NCBI RefSeq assembly: GCF_023373525.1 | Contig: NZ_CP097218.1 | Location: 310,001-374,000, forward strand | Direction of reading: 5' to 3' | Source of the DNA: Brachybacterium kimchii | GTDB taxonomy: Bacteria; Actinomycetota; Actinomycetes; Actinomycetales; Dermabacteraceae | DNA: 64,000 nucleotides | Shown here: positions 17,445 through 25,843 of the stretch, piece by piece | Layout: every line of letters begins with the position of its first letter | Numbering within the stretch: the first letter of the stretch is position 1 | Translations under genes and position numbers: made by a program | The notes under the pieces: generated by a model | What the model was told of the DNA's origin: nothing | The model's database searches: none | What the model saw: only the letters and a program-made list of their open reading frames with translations

Positions 17445-18583
17445 CGCTGCATCCCCGTCCCGGCGGCGCCGCGACCGGCGGCGTCCTCGGCCTCGTCCTG
17501 CAGTCGCGTGTACTGCGCGGCGTAGGCGGCGCCCACGGCCCGCGTCGAGAAACGCCCGCCGATGGTGGCGGCGATGTCCTCGCTGCTCAGGTCCCGGGTG
17601 CGCGCGTCGACGTCGAGGATCGCGTCCGCGTAGCGCACGGGATCCTGCGTGTCGATGAGGGAGCCGACGGACGGCTCGACGTACTCGCCCTGCCCGCCGG
17701 TCGCGCCGAGCACCACGGGGCGCCCCGCGACGATCGCCTCGGCGGCCGAGACGAAGAAGTTGTCGGCCCGCGTGGGCCCGAAGAACAGGTCGGCGCGCCC
17801 CAGGGCGTCGCGCACACCCGCGGCGCTCGCCGTGCCCGGCAGTGCGATCCGCCCGTCGATCCCGAGGTCTCGCGCGAGGGCGAGCGTCTGCTCGCGCAGC
17901 GGACCCTCCCCGAGCCAGGTCAGGTGCGCGTCCACGCCGCGTCCCGCCAGCTCGGCCACGGTCCGCACGGCGACCAGGGGATCCTTGCGGTCGATGAGAC
18001 CGCCCGTGGAGACGAGCCGCAGCGACCCGTCGGCCCGGTCCCGGCGGGGGACCAGCGTCCCGGGATCCACGATGCACGGCACCACGTCGGTGGGCCGGTG
18101 CCCGCGCACGACGCGCAGCGGCTCGGCGAGGTACTCGCACACGGCCGTCGCCCGATCCGGCGCGGCGAGCAGGCGGGAGAGCACCGGCAGTGCGATCCGC
18201 GCGGGCGCCGGCAGCGTCTCGGGCGTGGTGAGCGCCGACCAGTGCTCGGTGTGCAGCCAGGGCGCCCGCGGCCGGCGCAGGGCGAGCGGCAGCAGTGTCG
18301 AGAAGGCCATCGAGTGGACCACGTCGGCGCCGTCGAGGGCCGGGCCGAGCGCCCGGGCGGCGCGCAGCACCTGGTCGGGACGGCGCGGATCCATAGGGAG
18401 CCGCAGCACGTCCAGGCCCTCGTGGACGAGTCTGCGGGTGCCGTCGTCGTCCGCGGGCGGGACCAGGTGCACGAGCCGCACCTGGGCGTGCTCGGCGATC
18501 GCGCGCGCGTCGCGCACCACGAAGGAGCCGCGCGAGGGGGCGGCCTGCGTGGGGAACCAGGTGGTCAGCAGGGTCGCTCTCAT
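17441..18583 (-). CDS. GT4-family glycosyltransferase
   Basis: GT-B glycosyltransferase of 380 residues. The N-terminus TLLTTWFPTQAAPSRGSFV contains the common glycine/serine donor-loop context, PWLHTEHWSAL lies in the acceptor domain, and the C-terminal domain has LRLVSTGGLIDRKDPLVAV, LTWLGEGPLREQ and the EX7E-like FFVSAAEAIVAGRPVVLG. All features of an active retaining GT4 enzyme are present. It overlaps both neighbours by 4 bp and so is the middle gene of a three-gene minus-strand operon. The sugar cannot be predicted. Confidence 0.8.
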   Translation of the reverse strand: MRATLLTTWFPTQAAPSRGSFVVRDARAIAEHAQVRLVHLVPPADDDGTRRLVHEGLDVLRLPMDPRRPDQVLRAARALGPALDGADVVHSMAFSTLLPLALRRPRAPWLHTEHWSALTTPETLPAPARIALPVLSRLLAAPDRATAVCEYLAEPLRVVRGHRPTDVVPCIVDPGTLVPRRDRADGSLRLVSTGGLIDRKDPLVAVRTVAELAGRGVDAHLTWLGEGPLREQTLALARDLGIDGRIALPGTASAAGVRDALGRADLFFGPTRADNFFVSAAEAIVAGRPVVLGATGGQGEYVEPSVGSLIDTQDPVRYADAILDVDARTRDLSSEDIAATIGGRFSTRAVGAAYAAQYTRLQDEAEDAAGRGAAGTGMQR

Positions 18584-19950
18584 GCGTCCTCCCCGGCGAG
18601 CACGAGGCGGTACGCCTCGAGCAGCCCGGTCGCCTCGGCCTCCCAGGTGAGATCCGGCGCGGCCTCGCGGGCCCGCTGCCGGTAGGCCTCCGGGGCGGCG
18701 AGGATCCGCTGCAGGGCGGCGGCGAGCTCGGCCGGGTCGGAGCCCTCGAAGACCTCGCCGACGCCCAGCTCCTCGACCACGGCGCGCATGTCCGGGAGGT
18801 CCGCTGCGGCGATCGGGAGGCCCGCGCGGATCGACTCGAAGAGCTTGTTGGGCAGGGCGAAGCGATAGGACAGGCACACGGGCTGCACGTGCACCACCGC
18901 GACGTCCCCGTCGGCCAGGGCCGCGGAGACCTCCGCGGGGGCGACGGCGCCCACGAGGTGCACGCGGTCCGCGACGCCGGCGGTGCGCGCGGAGGCGAGG
19001 ATCGAGCGCTCGTAGTCGGCCTCCCCGTAGCCCAGCAGCACGAAGTGCACGCGCGCGGGCAGGTGGGGGAGCGCGGCGATGGTCTCCTCGATGCCGCGGG
19101 CGGTGGTGAGCCGGCCGCCGTAGGCGATCACGAGATCGTCCTCGGCAAGGCCGGCCCGCTGGCGCAGCACGCCGGCCGTGTTCTCGGGCAGCGGCCCGGC
19201 GGCGGGCACGTTGCGCACCAGCAGCGGACGCGAGCGCAGGTCGTAGGTGCGCTGCAGCCAGTCGGCGATCGAGGGGGAGACGGTGATCACGGCGTCGGCC
19301 CGCGGCACGGCGACGTGCTCGATCAGCGCCTCGAGCAGCGGCGCGAGCAGACGGCGCTCGCCCACGTTGCGATGGCGCCACAGCTCGTGGGAGTCGAAGA
19401 CGATCTGCACCCGGCGCCCCTCGCGCCGGGCGAGCAGCTGCACGGCGAAGGCGGGGACCAGGGTGTTCGTGTCGTTGGCGTGGACCACGTCGGGCGCGAA
19501 GTCCCGGGCCGCACGGGCCGAGCGCCACCAGTAGGTGCCCAGCTCGATCGTCCGATAGGCGCGCCTGCCGAGGTCCCCGGCGACGGCGGTCCCGACCTGG
19601 CGCGCGCGGGCGGCGAGGCCCCGGGGTCGAGCGGGGGCCGACGAGGAGGGCGCATCGGCCGACGCCGACGTCGGCTCCGCCGCGCTCGCGTCCCCGCCGC
19701 GCCGCGTCAGCCGCGTGAGCTGCGGGGCGATCCGCTCCAGGGCGAACTCGGGGACGCGCTCGAGGGCGATCCCGCCCGGCAGCTGCGTGATGCCCGCCGC
19801 GTGGCCCTTCAGCCGGCGCTCGACGGCGATGATGCGCACGTCCATGCCCGCCGCGCGCAGCGACGCCGACTCCTTGAGGACCCGCGAGTCGTTCGCGGCA
19901 TCGTTGTGCACGAGGACCGCGACGCGCGGCGCGGGGTCAGGCTCGGGCAT
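18580..19950 (-). CDS. GT4-like glycosyltransferase
   Basis: Predicted glycosyltransferase of 456 residues. The N-terminal domain opens PRVAVLVHNDAANDSRVLKE, has DVVHANDTNTLVPAFAVQLL and IVFDSHELWRH, and contains a serine/alanine-rich insertion near 95-125. The C-terminal domain has LVIAYGGRLTTARGIEETI, HFVLLGYGEADYERSI and LSYRFALPNKLFESI. The ATG at 19950 was preferred to the in-frame GTG at 19986 because a good AGGAG sits 5 nt before it. It is the first gene of the minus-strand trio and divergent from the UDP-GlcNAc 2-epimerase gene across 80 bp. Confidence 0.8.
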   Translation of the reverse strand: MPEPDPAPRVAVLVHNDAANDSRVLKESASLRAAGMDVRIIAVERRLKGHAAGITQLPGGIALERVPEFALERIAPQLTRLTRRGGDASAAEPTSASADAPSSSAPARPRGLAARARQVGTAVAGDLGRRAYRTIELGTYWWRSARAARDFAPDVVHANDTNTLVPAFAVQLLARREGRRVQIVFDSHELWRHRNVGERRLLAPLLEALIEHVAVPRADAVITVSPSIADWLQRTYDLRSRPLLVRNVPAAGPLPENTAGVLRQRAGLAEDDLVIAYGGRLTTARGIEETIAALPHLPARVHFVLLGYGEADYERSILASARTAGVADRVHLVGAVAPAEVSAALADGDVAVVHVQPVCLSYRFALPNKLFESIRAGLPIAAADLPDMRAVVEELGVGEVFEGSDPAELAAALQRILAAPEAYRQRAREAAPDLTWEAEATGLLEAYRLVLAGEDA

Positions 19951-20030
19951 GGCGCTCCTGGGACGAATATCGTGGGTCGGGCACACTGTACCTGCGCGAT
20001 CGTCCCCGAGCCCCCAGGAGAACCAGCCCG

Positions 20031-21098
20031 ATGAAGATCCTGTCCGTGGTGGGCGCTCGCCCGCAGTTCGTGAAGCTCGCGGCGGTCGCCGACGCCGCCG
20101 CGCAGCGGGACGATGTCCAGCACGTCATTGTCCACACCGGGCAGCACTACGACGCCGCCATGAGCGACGTCTTCTTCGCCGACCTGCGCATCCCCGCGCC
20201 CGACGTGAACCTGGGTGCGGGCTCGGGCAGCCACGGCCGCCAGACCGGCGCGATGCTCTCCGCGATGGACGAGGTCCTCGAGCAGCAGCAGCCGGACTGG
20301 GTGCTCGTCTACGGCGACACCAACTCGACGCTCGCGGGAGCCCTCGCCGCGGTGAAGATGCACGTGAAGGTCGCCCACCTCGAGGCCGGCCTGCGCTCCT
20401 TCAACCGCCGCATGCCCGAGGAGCACAACCGCGTGCTCACCGACCATGCGGCCGATCTGCTGCTGGCGCCCACCGAGGTCGCCCGCGAGCACCTCGAGGG
20501 CGAGGGCCTGGGGTCTCGCACCCTCGTGGTCGGCGACGTGATGACCGACGTCTGCCTGCGGGTGGCCGCCTCGGTCGCCGACCAGACGCTGCACCTTCCC
20601 GCGGGCATCGACGCCGTGGGCGACTTCGCGGTCGCCACCATCCACCGGGCCGACAACACCGACGACCCCGAGCGCCTCGCGGCCGTCCTCGGCGCCCTCC
20701 GGGTCTCGCCCCTGCCGATCGCCCTCCTCGCCCATCCCCGCCTGGTGGCGAAGGCCCGCGAGGCCGGCCTCCCGCTCGAGGGCGGCAGCGTGCACGTGGG
20801 CGAGCCGCTCGCGTACCCGGACCTCGTGGCCGCCGTCTCCCGCGCCCGCGCCGTCGTCACGGACTCCGGCGGGCTGCAGAAGGAGGCGTACCTGCTGGGC
20901 ACCCCGTGCGTCACCGTGCGCACCGAGACCGAATGGGTCGAGACCCTCGAGGACGGCTGGAACCAGCTGGTCCCCGACCCGGCGGGCATCGCACGGGCCC
21001 TGGAGCGCCCCCGTCCCACGGCCGATCGCCCCGACCACTACGGCGACGGGCACGCGGCCGAGCGCGTGGTCGACGCCCTGCGCGAGCGCACCCGATGA
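20031..21098 (+). CDS. wecB: UDP-N-acetylglucosamine 2-epimerase, non-hydrolysing
   Basis: Interconverts UDP-GlcNAc and UDP-ManNAc, or in the WlbD/WbpI branch the 2,3-diacetamido-uronate pair. The 355 residues start MKILSVVGARPQFVKLAAV, carrying the conserved Arg and Lys. They continue with HTGQHYDAAMSDVFF, VYGDTNSTLAGALAA, the catalytic acidic segments HLEAGLRSFNRRMPEEHNR, the histidine in ATIHRADNTDD, and TDSGGLQKEAYLLGTPCV. ATG 20031 follows an AGGAG site. The last codon overlaps the next glycosyltransferase (ATGA). Sequence alone does not tell WecB from WbpI activity; the presence of WlbA-C homologues in the island favours the latter or dual use. Confidence 0.93.
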   Translation: MKILSVVGARPQFVKLAAVADAAAQRDDVQHVIVHTGQHYDAAMSDVFFADLRIPAPDVNLGAGSGSHGRQTGAMLSAMDEVLEQQQPDWVLVYGDTNSTLAGALAAVKMHVKVAHLEAGLRSFNRRMPEEHNRVLTDHAADLLLAPTEVAREHLEGEGLGSRTLVVGDVMTDVCLRVAASVADQTLHLPAGIDAVGDFAVATIHRADNTDDPERLAAVLGALRVSPLPIALLAHPRLVAKAREAGLPLEGGSVHVGEPLAYPDLVAAVSRARAVVTDSGGLQKEAYLLGTPCVTVRTETEWVETLEDGWNQLVPDPAGIARALERPRPTADRPDHYGDGHAAERVVDALRERTR

Positions 21099-22261
21099 GC
21101 CGCCCGCCGCGCATCGTCCTCGCGACCCGCGTCTTCACGCCCGAGGCCGTCGCCGCCGCCTTCCGCGAGGAGGCGCTCGTGCGCGCCCTCGAGGAGGCGG
21201 GCGCCGAGGTCACGGTCCTCACCACCCGGCCGCCGCGCGGCGTGACCGGGACGGACCGGGTGCGCCGCGTCGCCCGCTTCCCGGTCAAGCGCGACCACCA
21301 GCAGCAGGTGCGCGGCTACCTCTGCTACATGAGCTTCGACGTGCCGCTCGCCCTCCGTCTTCTGCTGCGACGCCGTCCGGACCTGATCGTCGCCGAGCCG
21401 CCGCCCACGACGGGCCTGGTCGCGACGGTGCTCGGCGTGCTGCGCCGCGTCCCGACGGTCTTCTACGCGGCCGACGTCTGGTCGGATGCGACCGAGAGCG
21501 TCGAGGGCGTCCCCGCTCCGATCCGCGCGGCGGTGCGGCTCATGGAGACCACCAGCTGGAAGCGGGCCGCGAAGGTCCTCACGATCTCCCCGGGGGTCGA
21601 CGACCGGGTCGCCGCGCTCATCGGCCGCCGCCCCTCGCTCACGATGGTCGGCAACGGCATCGACACCGATACCTTCACGCCCGAGGGATCGCAGCCCGCC
21701 GAGGAGACCTCGCAGGGCCCGTACTTCGTCTACGGCGGGACGGTCTCCGAATGGCAGGGGGCCGACGTCTTCGTCGAGGCCTTCGCGCGGGTGCGCGCCC
21801 AGCACCCGGGCGCCCGTCTGCTGTTCTTCAGCGAGGGCAGCGGCAAGGAGGCGCTCGCGCAGAAGGTGGCAGACGAGGGCATCGAGGGCGTCGAGTTCCG
21901 GGGCCGGCTCGCCCCTGCGGACATGTCGCGCGTGCTGCGCGGCGCGGTCGCCGGGCTGAGCTCGATCACCCCGGGCCTAGGCTACGAGTTCGCCCTGCCC
22001 ACGAAGATCTACGCGGCCACCGCCTCGGGCACGCCCGTGATCCATGCGGGGGAGGGCGCCGCCTTCGAGCGGGTGCGCGATGCGCAGCTGGGCTGGGCGA
22101 GCGCCTACGACCCCGCCGCCGTCGCCGCCTCGATGCACTCCGCGCTCGCCGGGGGGGACCGGCCGACGCCCGAGCACCTGCGCACCTGGACCCTGGAGAA
22201 CGCCTCCCTGCAGGGCGCCGCCCAGCGGGCCGCCGAGGCGGTCCTCGAGGCGGCGCGCTAG
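21095..22261 (+). CDS. GT4-family glycosyltransferase (WbuB-like)
   Basis: Predicted GT-B enzyme of 388 residues. Visible landmarks are RIVLATRVFTPEAVAAAFRE at the N-terminus, DLIVAEPPPTTGLVATVLG, the acceptor-side VFYAADVWSDATESV, and in the C-terminal domain YFVYGGTVSEWQGADVFVEA, FRGRLAPADMSRVLRG and GYEFALPTKIYAATASGTPV. The layout is that of WbuB/WcaI-like transferases that add N-acetylated amino sugars or uronates. Co-translation with the 2-epimerase (ATGA overlap) suggests that it may use the epimerase product. The specific sugar remains inference. Confidence 0.8.
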   Translation: MSRPPRIVLATRVFTPEAVAAAFREEALVRALEEAGAEVTVLTTRPPRGVTGTDRVRRVARFPVKRDHQQQVRGYLCYMSFDVPLALRLLLRRRPDLIVAEPPPTTGLVATVLGVLRRVPTVFYAADVWSDATESVEGVPAPIRAAVRLMETTSWKRAAKVLTISPGVDDRVAALIGRRPSLTMVGNGIDTDTFTPEGSQPAEETSQGPYFVYGGTVSEWQGADVFVEAFARVRAQHPGARLLFFSEGSGKEALAQKVADEGIEGVEFRGRLAPADMSRVLRGAVAGLSSITPGLGYEFALPTKIYAATASGTPVIHAGEGAAFERVRDAQLGWASAYDPAAVAASMHSALAGGDRPTPEHLRTWTLENASLQGAAQRAAEAVLEAAR

Positions 22262-22299
22262 GACCTGCCGGTCGGAACAGTCCGCTCAGAACCGGCCGC

Positions 22300-23439
22300 T
22301 CAGAAGACCAGGCGCACCGCGGGGATTCTCTGCGCGAGCAGGGAGATCGCGAAGGACACCGGCACCACGACGACGTACGCGACCGCCATCTGGCCCAGCT
22401 CGTCCCCGTCGCCCATCCACGGCAGCTGACGCAGCAGCACGAGGATCGCGAAGTGCGCGAGGAACACCCCGAAGGTCGCGTCCCCGAGCGTGCGCAGCAC
22501 GTGCTGGGCACGCGGTCCGACCCGCCACCGCAGCGCGAGCGCGGTCACGCCCGCGAACAGGGCGATCGAATACACCATGACCAGCGGCGAGGTGTAGCCG
22601 GAGCCGAGCACCGCGATCCACGCGTCGGCTGCGGAGCCCGATCCGGCACCCGCCCCGCCCCGGTCCGCCTCGTAGACGGCCGTGAGCGCGACGACGCACA
22701 GGGGGCTCAGCGCGAGCAGCCAGGTCCCCGTGCGGCGGCCCGGCGGGGCCGCGACGGCCGCCCGTCCGATCACGAAGAAGCCCGCGAAGGCGAGCCCGAA
22801 GGTGAGGGCGCCCGCCTCGAGCGGCCTGTGCTGCGAGAGCCCGTCGAGCGACCCTCCGTCCGTCGGTCCCGCGGTGAGGAAGGGCACGGCGAAGGCGAGC
22901 GCGGTCCAGCCGCAGGCGAGGATGCCCATCCACCAGGCCCGTCGGCCCTCGTGCGCCCCGTGCTGGTGGAGGAACGCCGCGATGACGGGCGCGAGGGCGT
23001 AGAGGCCGAGGACCGCCCACAGGAAGTACAGGTGCACCGCCGTCTTGCCGGTGATGATCTCGTCGAGCGCGATGCCGGGCGAGATGTCGGCCCCCGCGAG
23101 CGGGTCGATGAGCAGCATGTAGACGGCCGACCACACCACGAGCGCGGGCACCACGCGCACCGCGCGCCGCCGCCAGAAGGCGCCCGGTCCGCGCCGGTGG
23201 GCGGCGGGATGCAGGTTCAGGGCGCCGGTCATCATGAGGAAGACGGGGACGGCGGCGGAGGCCGCCATGTCCAGCGCCGTCACACCGATCCCGACGGTCC
23301 CGGCCTCGACGCCGCCTCCCACCACGTGCACCATCACGACGCCGAGGATCGCGGCGATCCGCACGACGTCGAGGAGGGGCAGGTACTCGCGCGCCGGGGC
23401 GGATTGAGCCGAGTCGGGCGAGGAGTCGGAGGAGGTCAT
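22300..23439 (-). CDS. Acyltransferase family 3 membrane protein
   Basis: Integral membrane O-acyltransferase of 379 residues with about ten hydrophobic segments, expected to acetylate an envelope polysaccharide or lipid. The N-terminal signature LDVVRIAAILGVVMVHV gives the conserved arginine and histidine of the acyltransferase-3 family. The first 18 residues are a soluble serine-rich leader. It is the last gene of the minus-strand set running from 27172 and lies 22 bp after the DUF6541 gene. The 3' end is 38 bp from the convergent glycosyltransferase and holds a small repeat (CCGCTCAGAA twice). Confidence 0.82.
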   Translation of the reverse strand: MTSSDSSPDSAQSAPAREYLPLLDVVRIAAILGVVMVHVVGGGVEAGTVGIGVTALDMAASAAVPVFLMMTGALNLHPAAHRRGPGAFWRRRAVRVVPALVVWSAVYMLLIDPLAGADISPGIALDEIITGKTAVHLYFLWAVLGLYALAPVIAAFLHQHGAHEGRRAWWMGILACGWTALAFAVPFLTAGPTDGGSLDGLSQHRPLEAGALTFGLAFAGFFVIGRAAVAAPPGRRTGTWLLALSPLCVVALTAVYEADRGGAGAGSGSAADAWIAVLGSGYTSPLVMVYSIALFAGVTALALRWRVGPRAQHVLRTLGDATFGVFLAHFAILVLLRQLPWMGDGDELGQMAVAYVVVVPVSFAISLLAQRIPAVRLVF

Positions 23440-23461
23440 GCCGGGGGAGCCGGATCCTCTC

Positions 23462-25462
23462 TCAGGAGCCGGAGCCGCAGTCGACGCGGATCAGCTGCGA
23501 GTGGTCGGTCGTGAACACGGTGCTGCCCAGGTCCTGGGAGGCGCGGTTGACCAGGTCGAACGTGGAGGACCACGAGTAGGTCGTGTACTCCTTGTAGATG
23601 TAGCCGACGTTCGCGTCCTCGAGCATCTGGCACTGCTCCGCGAGCGGCACGGGGCCGTTCGACCCGGAGATCGCGTAGAGCAGCGCCCTGTCCTGCGAGG
23701 TCAGGGCCATGCCGGCGACGGGGTAGTAGACCTGCTGGCCGTGGATCGCGTACATGTGGGAGGCGCCGGAGAACGGGCTCGCGAGCACCTTCTTGCTCGT
23801 GTCCATCTCGGGAGCGGCCTTCTCCCAGGCCTCGACCTCGTCCTGCTGGAGGAAGCGGCCGCGGCCCTCGTAGGTCCAGGCCAGATTCATCTGGGCGTTG
23901 TCGATCCGGGTCGGTACGGAGCTCGCGGCCGCGACCACGGCCAGCAGGGTCAGCACGGCGGCGCCCCAGCGCGGGATCCTCTCCCCGTGCGGTGCGATCA
24001 CCCGGGACCAGGCGCGCAGACCGGGGATCACGAGCACGCTCGTGAGCATCGTGACCGGCATCGAGAGGCGGTCCTGGCCGCGGTAGTAGAGGGTCGAGAG
24101 GTTCAGCGGCGAGTCGATCGCGGAGTCGAAGTAGAGCACGCCCATCACGAGCCAGGCGATCACGAGCCAGCGCTGCGGGCTGCGCCACGAGGCCACGAGG
24201 CCCGGCCACCAGAGCAGGGCGAGCACCACGCCGAGCGCCATCGGCCAGACCGTGAGCAGGCCCAGCAGCAGCTCGCCCAGGCCCGTCCACCACGAGACCT
24301 TCAGCCCCCCGCCGAAGTCGGTCACCACCGCCGCGAGGGGAGTCCAGGAGAGCAGTCCGACGGGCACGAGCGCCGCGATCGGCACGGCGAGCAGCCAGGG
24401 ACGGCGCCGCGCGTGGGGGAGGGCGGTCACCGCGCTCAGGGCGGCGATCAGCAGCAGGGCCGTGACCGCCACGTTCGGGTGCATGAGCGCGAGGCCGAGC
24501 CCGGCCCCGCCGAGCGCGAGCACCGAGGCCAGATGCCGCAGCACGGGCCGCCCGGGGATGCCGTGGCCGGGCGCCGGCCCGTCGCCCGGACCCTCGCCCG
24601 TGGCCTCCTTCAGCAGAGCGCCCCAGAGGGCGACGATCGCCGCGGTGACCCCGGGCAGCATCGCGAAGCCGACCATGTTCGGGATCGCCGAGAGATGGAT
24701 CCACTCGTCCCACGGCGCCGCGGGCGCGAGCAGGCCGACGATGCTCGCGGCGAACGGCCCCCAGCTCACCTCGGGCCACAGGGCGCGGGCGAGCAGAGCC
24801 ATCCCCGTCACCCACGGCACCACCGCGAGCACCAGGCACGCGGCGTTCAGCAGCACCGGGATCGGCACCAGCGGGACCAGGGACGCGAGCGCGTGGAAGC
24901 CGCCGGGATAGGGGTTCGGCTGCCCGGTCGTGCTCGCGACCGTGCCGATCACCAGGGACGACGCGTCGCCCGTCTCCCGGATCCGCTCGAGGGCGGAGAG
25001 GTGGTAGAGGGTGTCCCAGCGCTCGAGGACCCGGTCGGCCCCTCCCGCCGCGTACGCGATCGGGACGATCGCGACGAGCGCCGCACCGAGGATCCACCAG
25101 GGGCCACCCGGGACCCGGCGCCGAGGAGCGGCCCCGTCCGGAGAGTCGGCCCCGTCGGAGCCCTCGACGACCGGGCGCCCGTCGAGCACGGTCGCCGGCA
25201 GGCGCAGGCCCAGGCGGCGGGCGAGCAGCCCGATCAGGATCATGAGCGCGGAGAGCACCCCGAAGGTCGCGAGCGACCAGGGCACGCCGGCCTTCCCCGC
25301 GATCACCGCTCCCACGCCCGCGATCGCGGCGCCGAGGGCGGGGGCGAGCGCGAGGGCGAGCAGGCGCCCGCCGCCGAGGACGCGCACGGCGAGGAATCCG
25401 GGGACGACGGCGGCGGCGAGGACCACGATCCCCGCGACCACCAGGAGCAGCAGGTCGGTCAT
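23462..25462 (-). CDS. DUF6541 polytopic membrane protein (second copy)
   Basis: Membrane protein of 666 residues with numerous hydrophobic segments and a C-terminal extracytoplasmic domain (about 520-666). The conserved layout matches the DUF6541 protein at 11232-13214: a short N-terminal helical bundle, a loop with ERWDTLYHLSALERI, then NPYPGGFHALASLVPL, comparable to the FYPAGWD segment of the other copy. DUF6541 proteins often sit with DPM-like GT2 and DUF2304 genes, as here, which would fit a GT-C enzyme using a polyprenyl-phosphate sugar; activity is unproven. It overlaps the DUF2304 gene by ATGA. Confidence 0.75.
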   Translation of the reverse strand: MTDLLLLVVAGIVVLAAAVVPGFLAVRVLGGGRLLALALAPALGAAIAGVGAVIAGKAGVPWSLATFGVLSALMILIGLLARRLGLRLPATVLDGRPVVEGSDGADSPDGAAPRRRVPGGPWWILGAALVAIVPIAYAAGGADRVLERWDTLYHLSALERIRETGDASSLVIGTVASTTGQPNPYPGGFHALASLVPLVPIPVLLNAACLVLAVVPWVTGMALLARALWPEVSWGPFAASIVGLLAPAAPWDEWIHLSAIPNMVGFAMLPGVTAAIVALWGALLKEATGEGPGDGPAPGHGIPGRPVLRHLASVLALGGAGLGLALMHPNVAVTALLLIAALSAVTALPHARRRPWLLAVPIAALVPVGLLSWTPLAAVVTDFGGGLKVSWWTGLGELLLGLLTVWPMALGVVLALLWWPGLVASWRSPQRWLVIAWLVMGVLYFDSAIDSPLNLSTLYYRGQDRLSMPVTMLTSVLVIPGLRAWSRVIAPHGERIPRWGAAVLTLLAVVAAASSVPTRIDNAQMNLAWTYEGRGRFLQQDEVEAWEKAAPEMDTSKKVLASPFSGASHMYAIHGQQVYYPVAGMALTSQDRALLYAISGSNGPVPLAEQCQMLEDANVGYIYKEYTTYSWSSTFDLVNRASQDLGSTVFTTDHSQLIRVDCGSGS

Positions 25463-25842
25463 GCGCCGCTCTGCGTGCGCTCGCGGTAGGCGGCGGGCTG
25501 CTCGGCCTCGTCCAGGGCGATCCGGCGTGCGAGGTAGGTGATGCGCTTCTCCTCGTTCTTCGCGCGGACCTCCTGCAGGGCGATGACGCCCAGCAGCACG
25601 ATCACGGTCGCGTACAGCAGCAGGTCGGCGCCGCGGCCCACGCCCACCAGGTGGGCGACGCGGGTGAGCAGGCGGGGGAAGACGACGGCGGCGACGGCGA
25701 ACAGCGCGAAGCCGAGGATCAGCAGGCGCCGCACGGCGAGCTGCCGGGCCCCGCGCGTGCGGAACAGCCAGAACGTGATCCCCAGGATCCCGAGGATCAG
25801 CAGGATCTGGATGACGAGCGTCGACCCCATCGCGCCCATCAC
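25459..25842 (-). CDS. DUF2304 small membrane protein
   Basis: Membrane protein of 127 residues with three hydrophobic segments (about 7-25, 38-55 and 72-92) and a charged C-terminal tail. DUF2304 proteins are regularly encoded next to dolichol-phosphate-mannose-like GT2 genes and are thought to anchor or flip the lipid-linked sugar; that role is not demonstrated. GTG 25842 is taken as start; ATG 25839 is equally possible and ATG 25830 would remove four residues. It lies 1 bp after the dehydrogenase stop and overlaps the DUF6541 start by 4 bp. Confidence 0.75.
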   Translation of the reverse strand: MMGAMGSTLVIQILLILGILGITFWLFRTRGARQLAVRRLLILGFALFAVAAVVFPRLLTRVAHLVGVGRGADLLLYATVIVLLGVIALQEVRAKNEEKRITYLARRIALDEAEQPAAYRERTQSGA

Positions 25843-25843
25843 G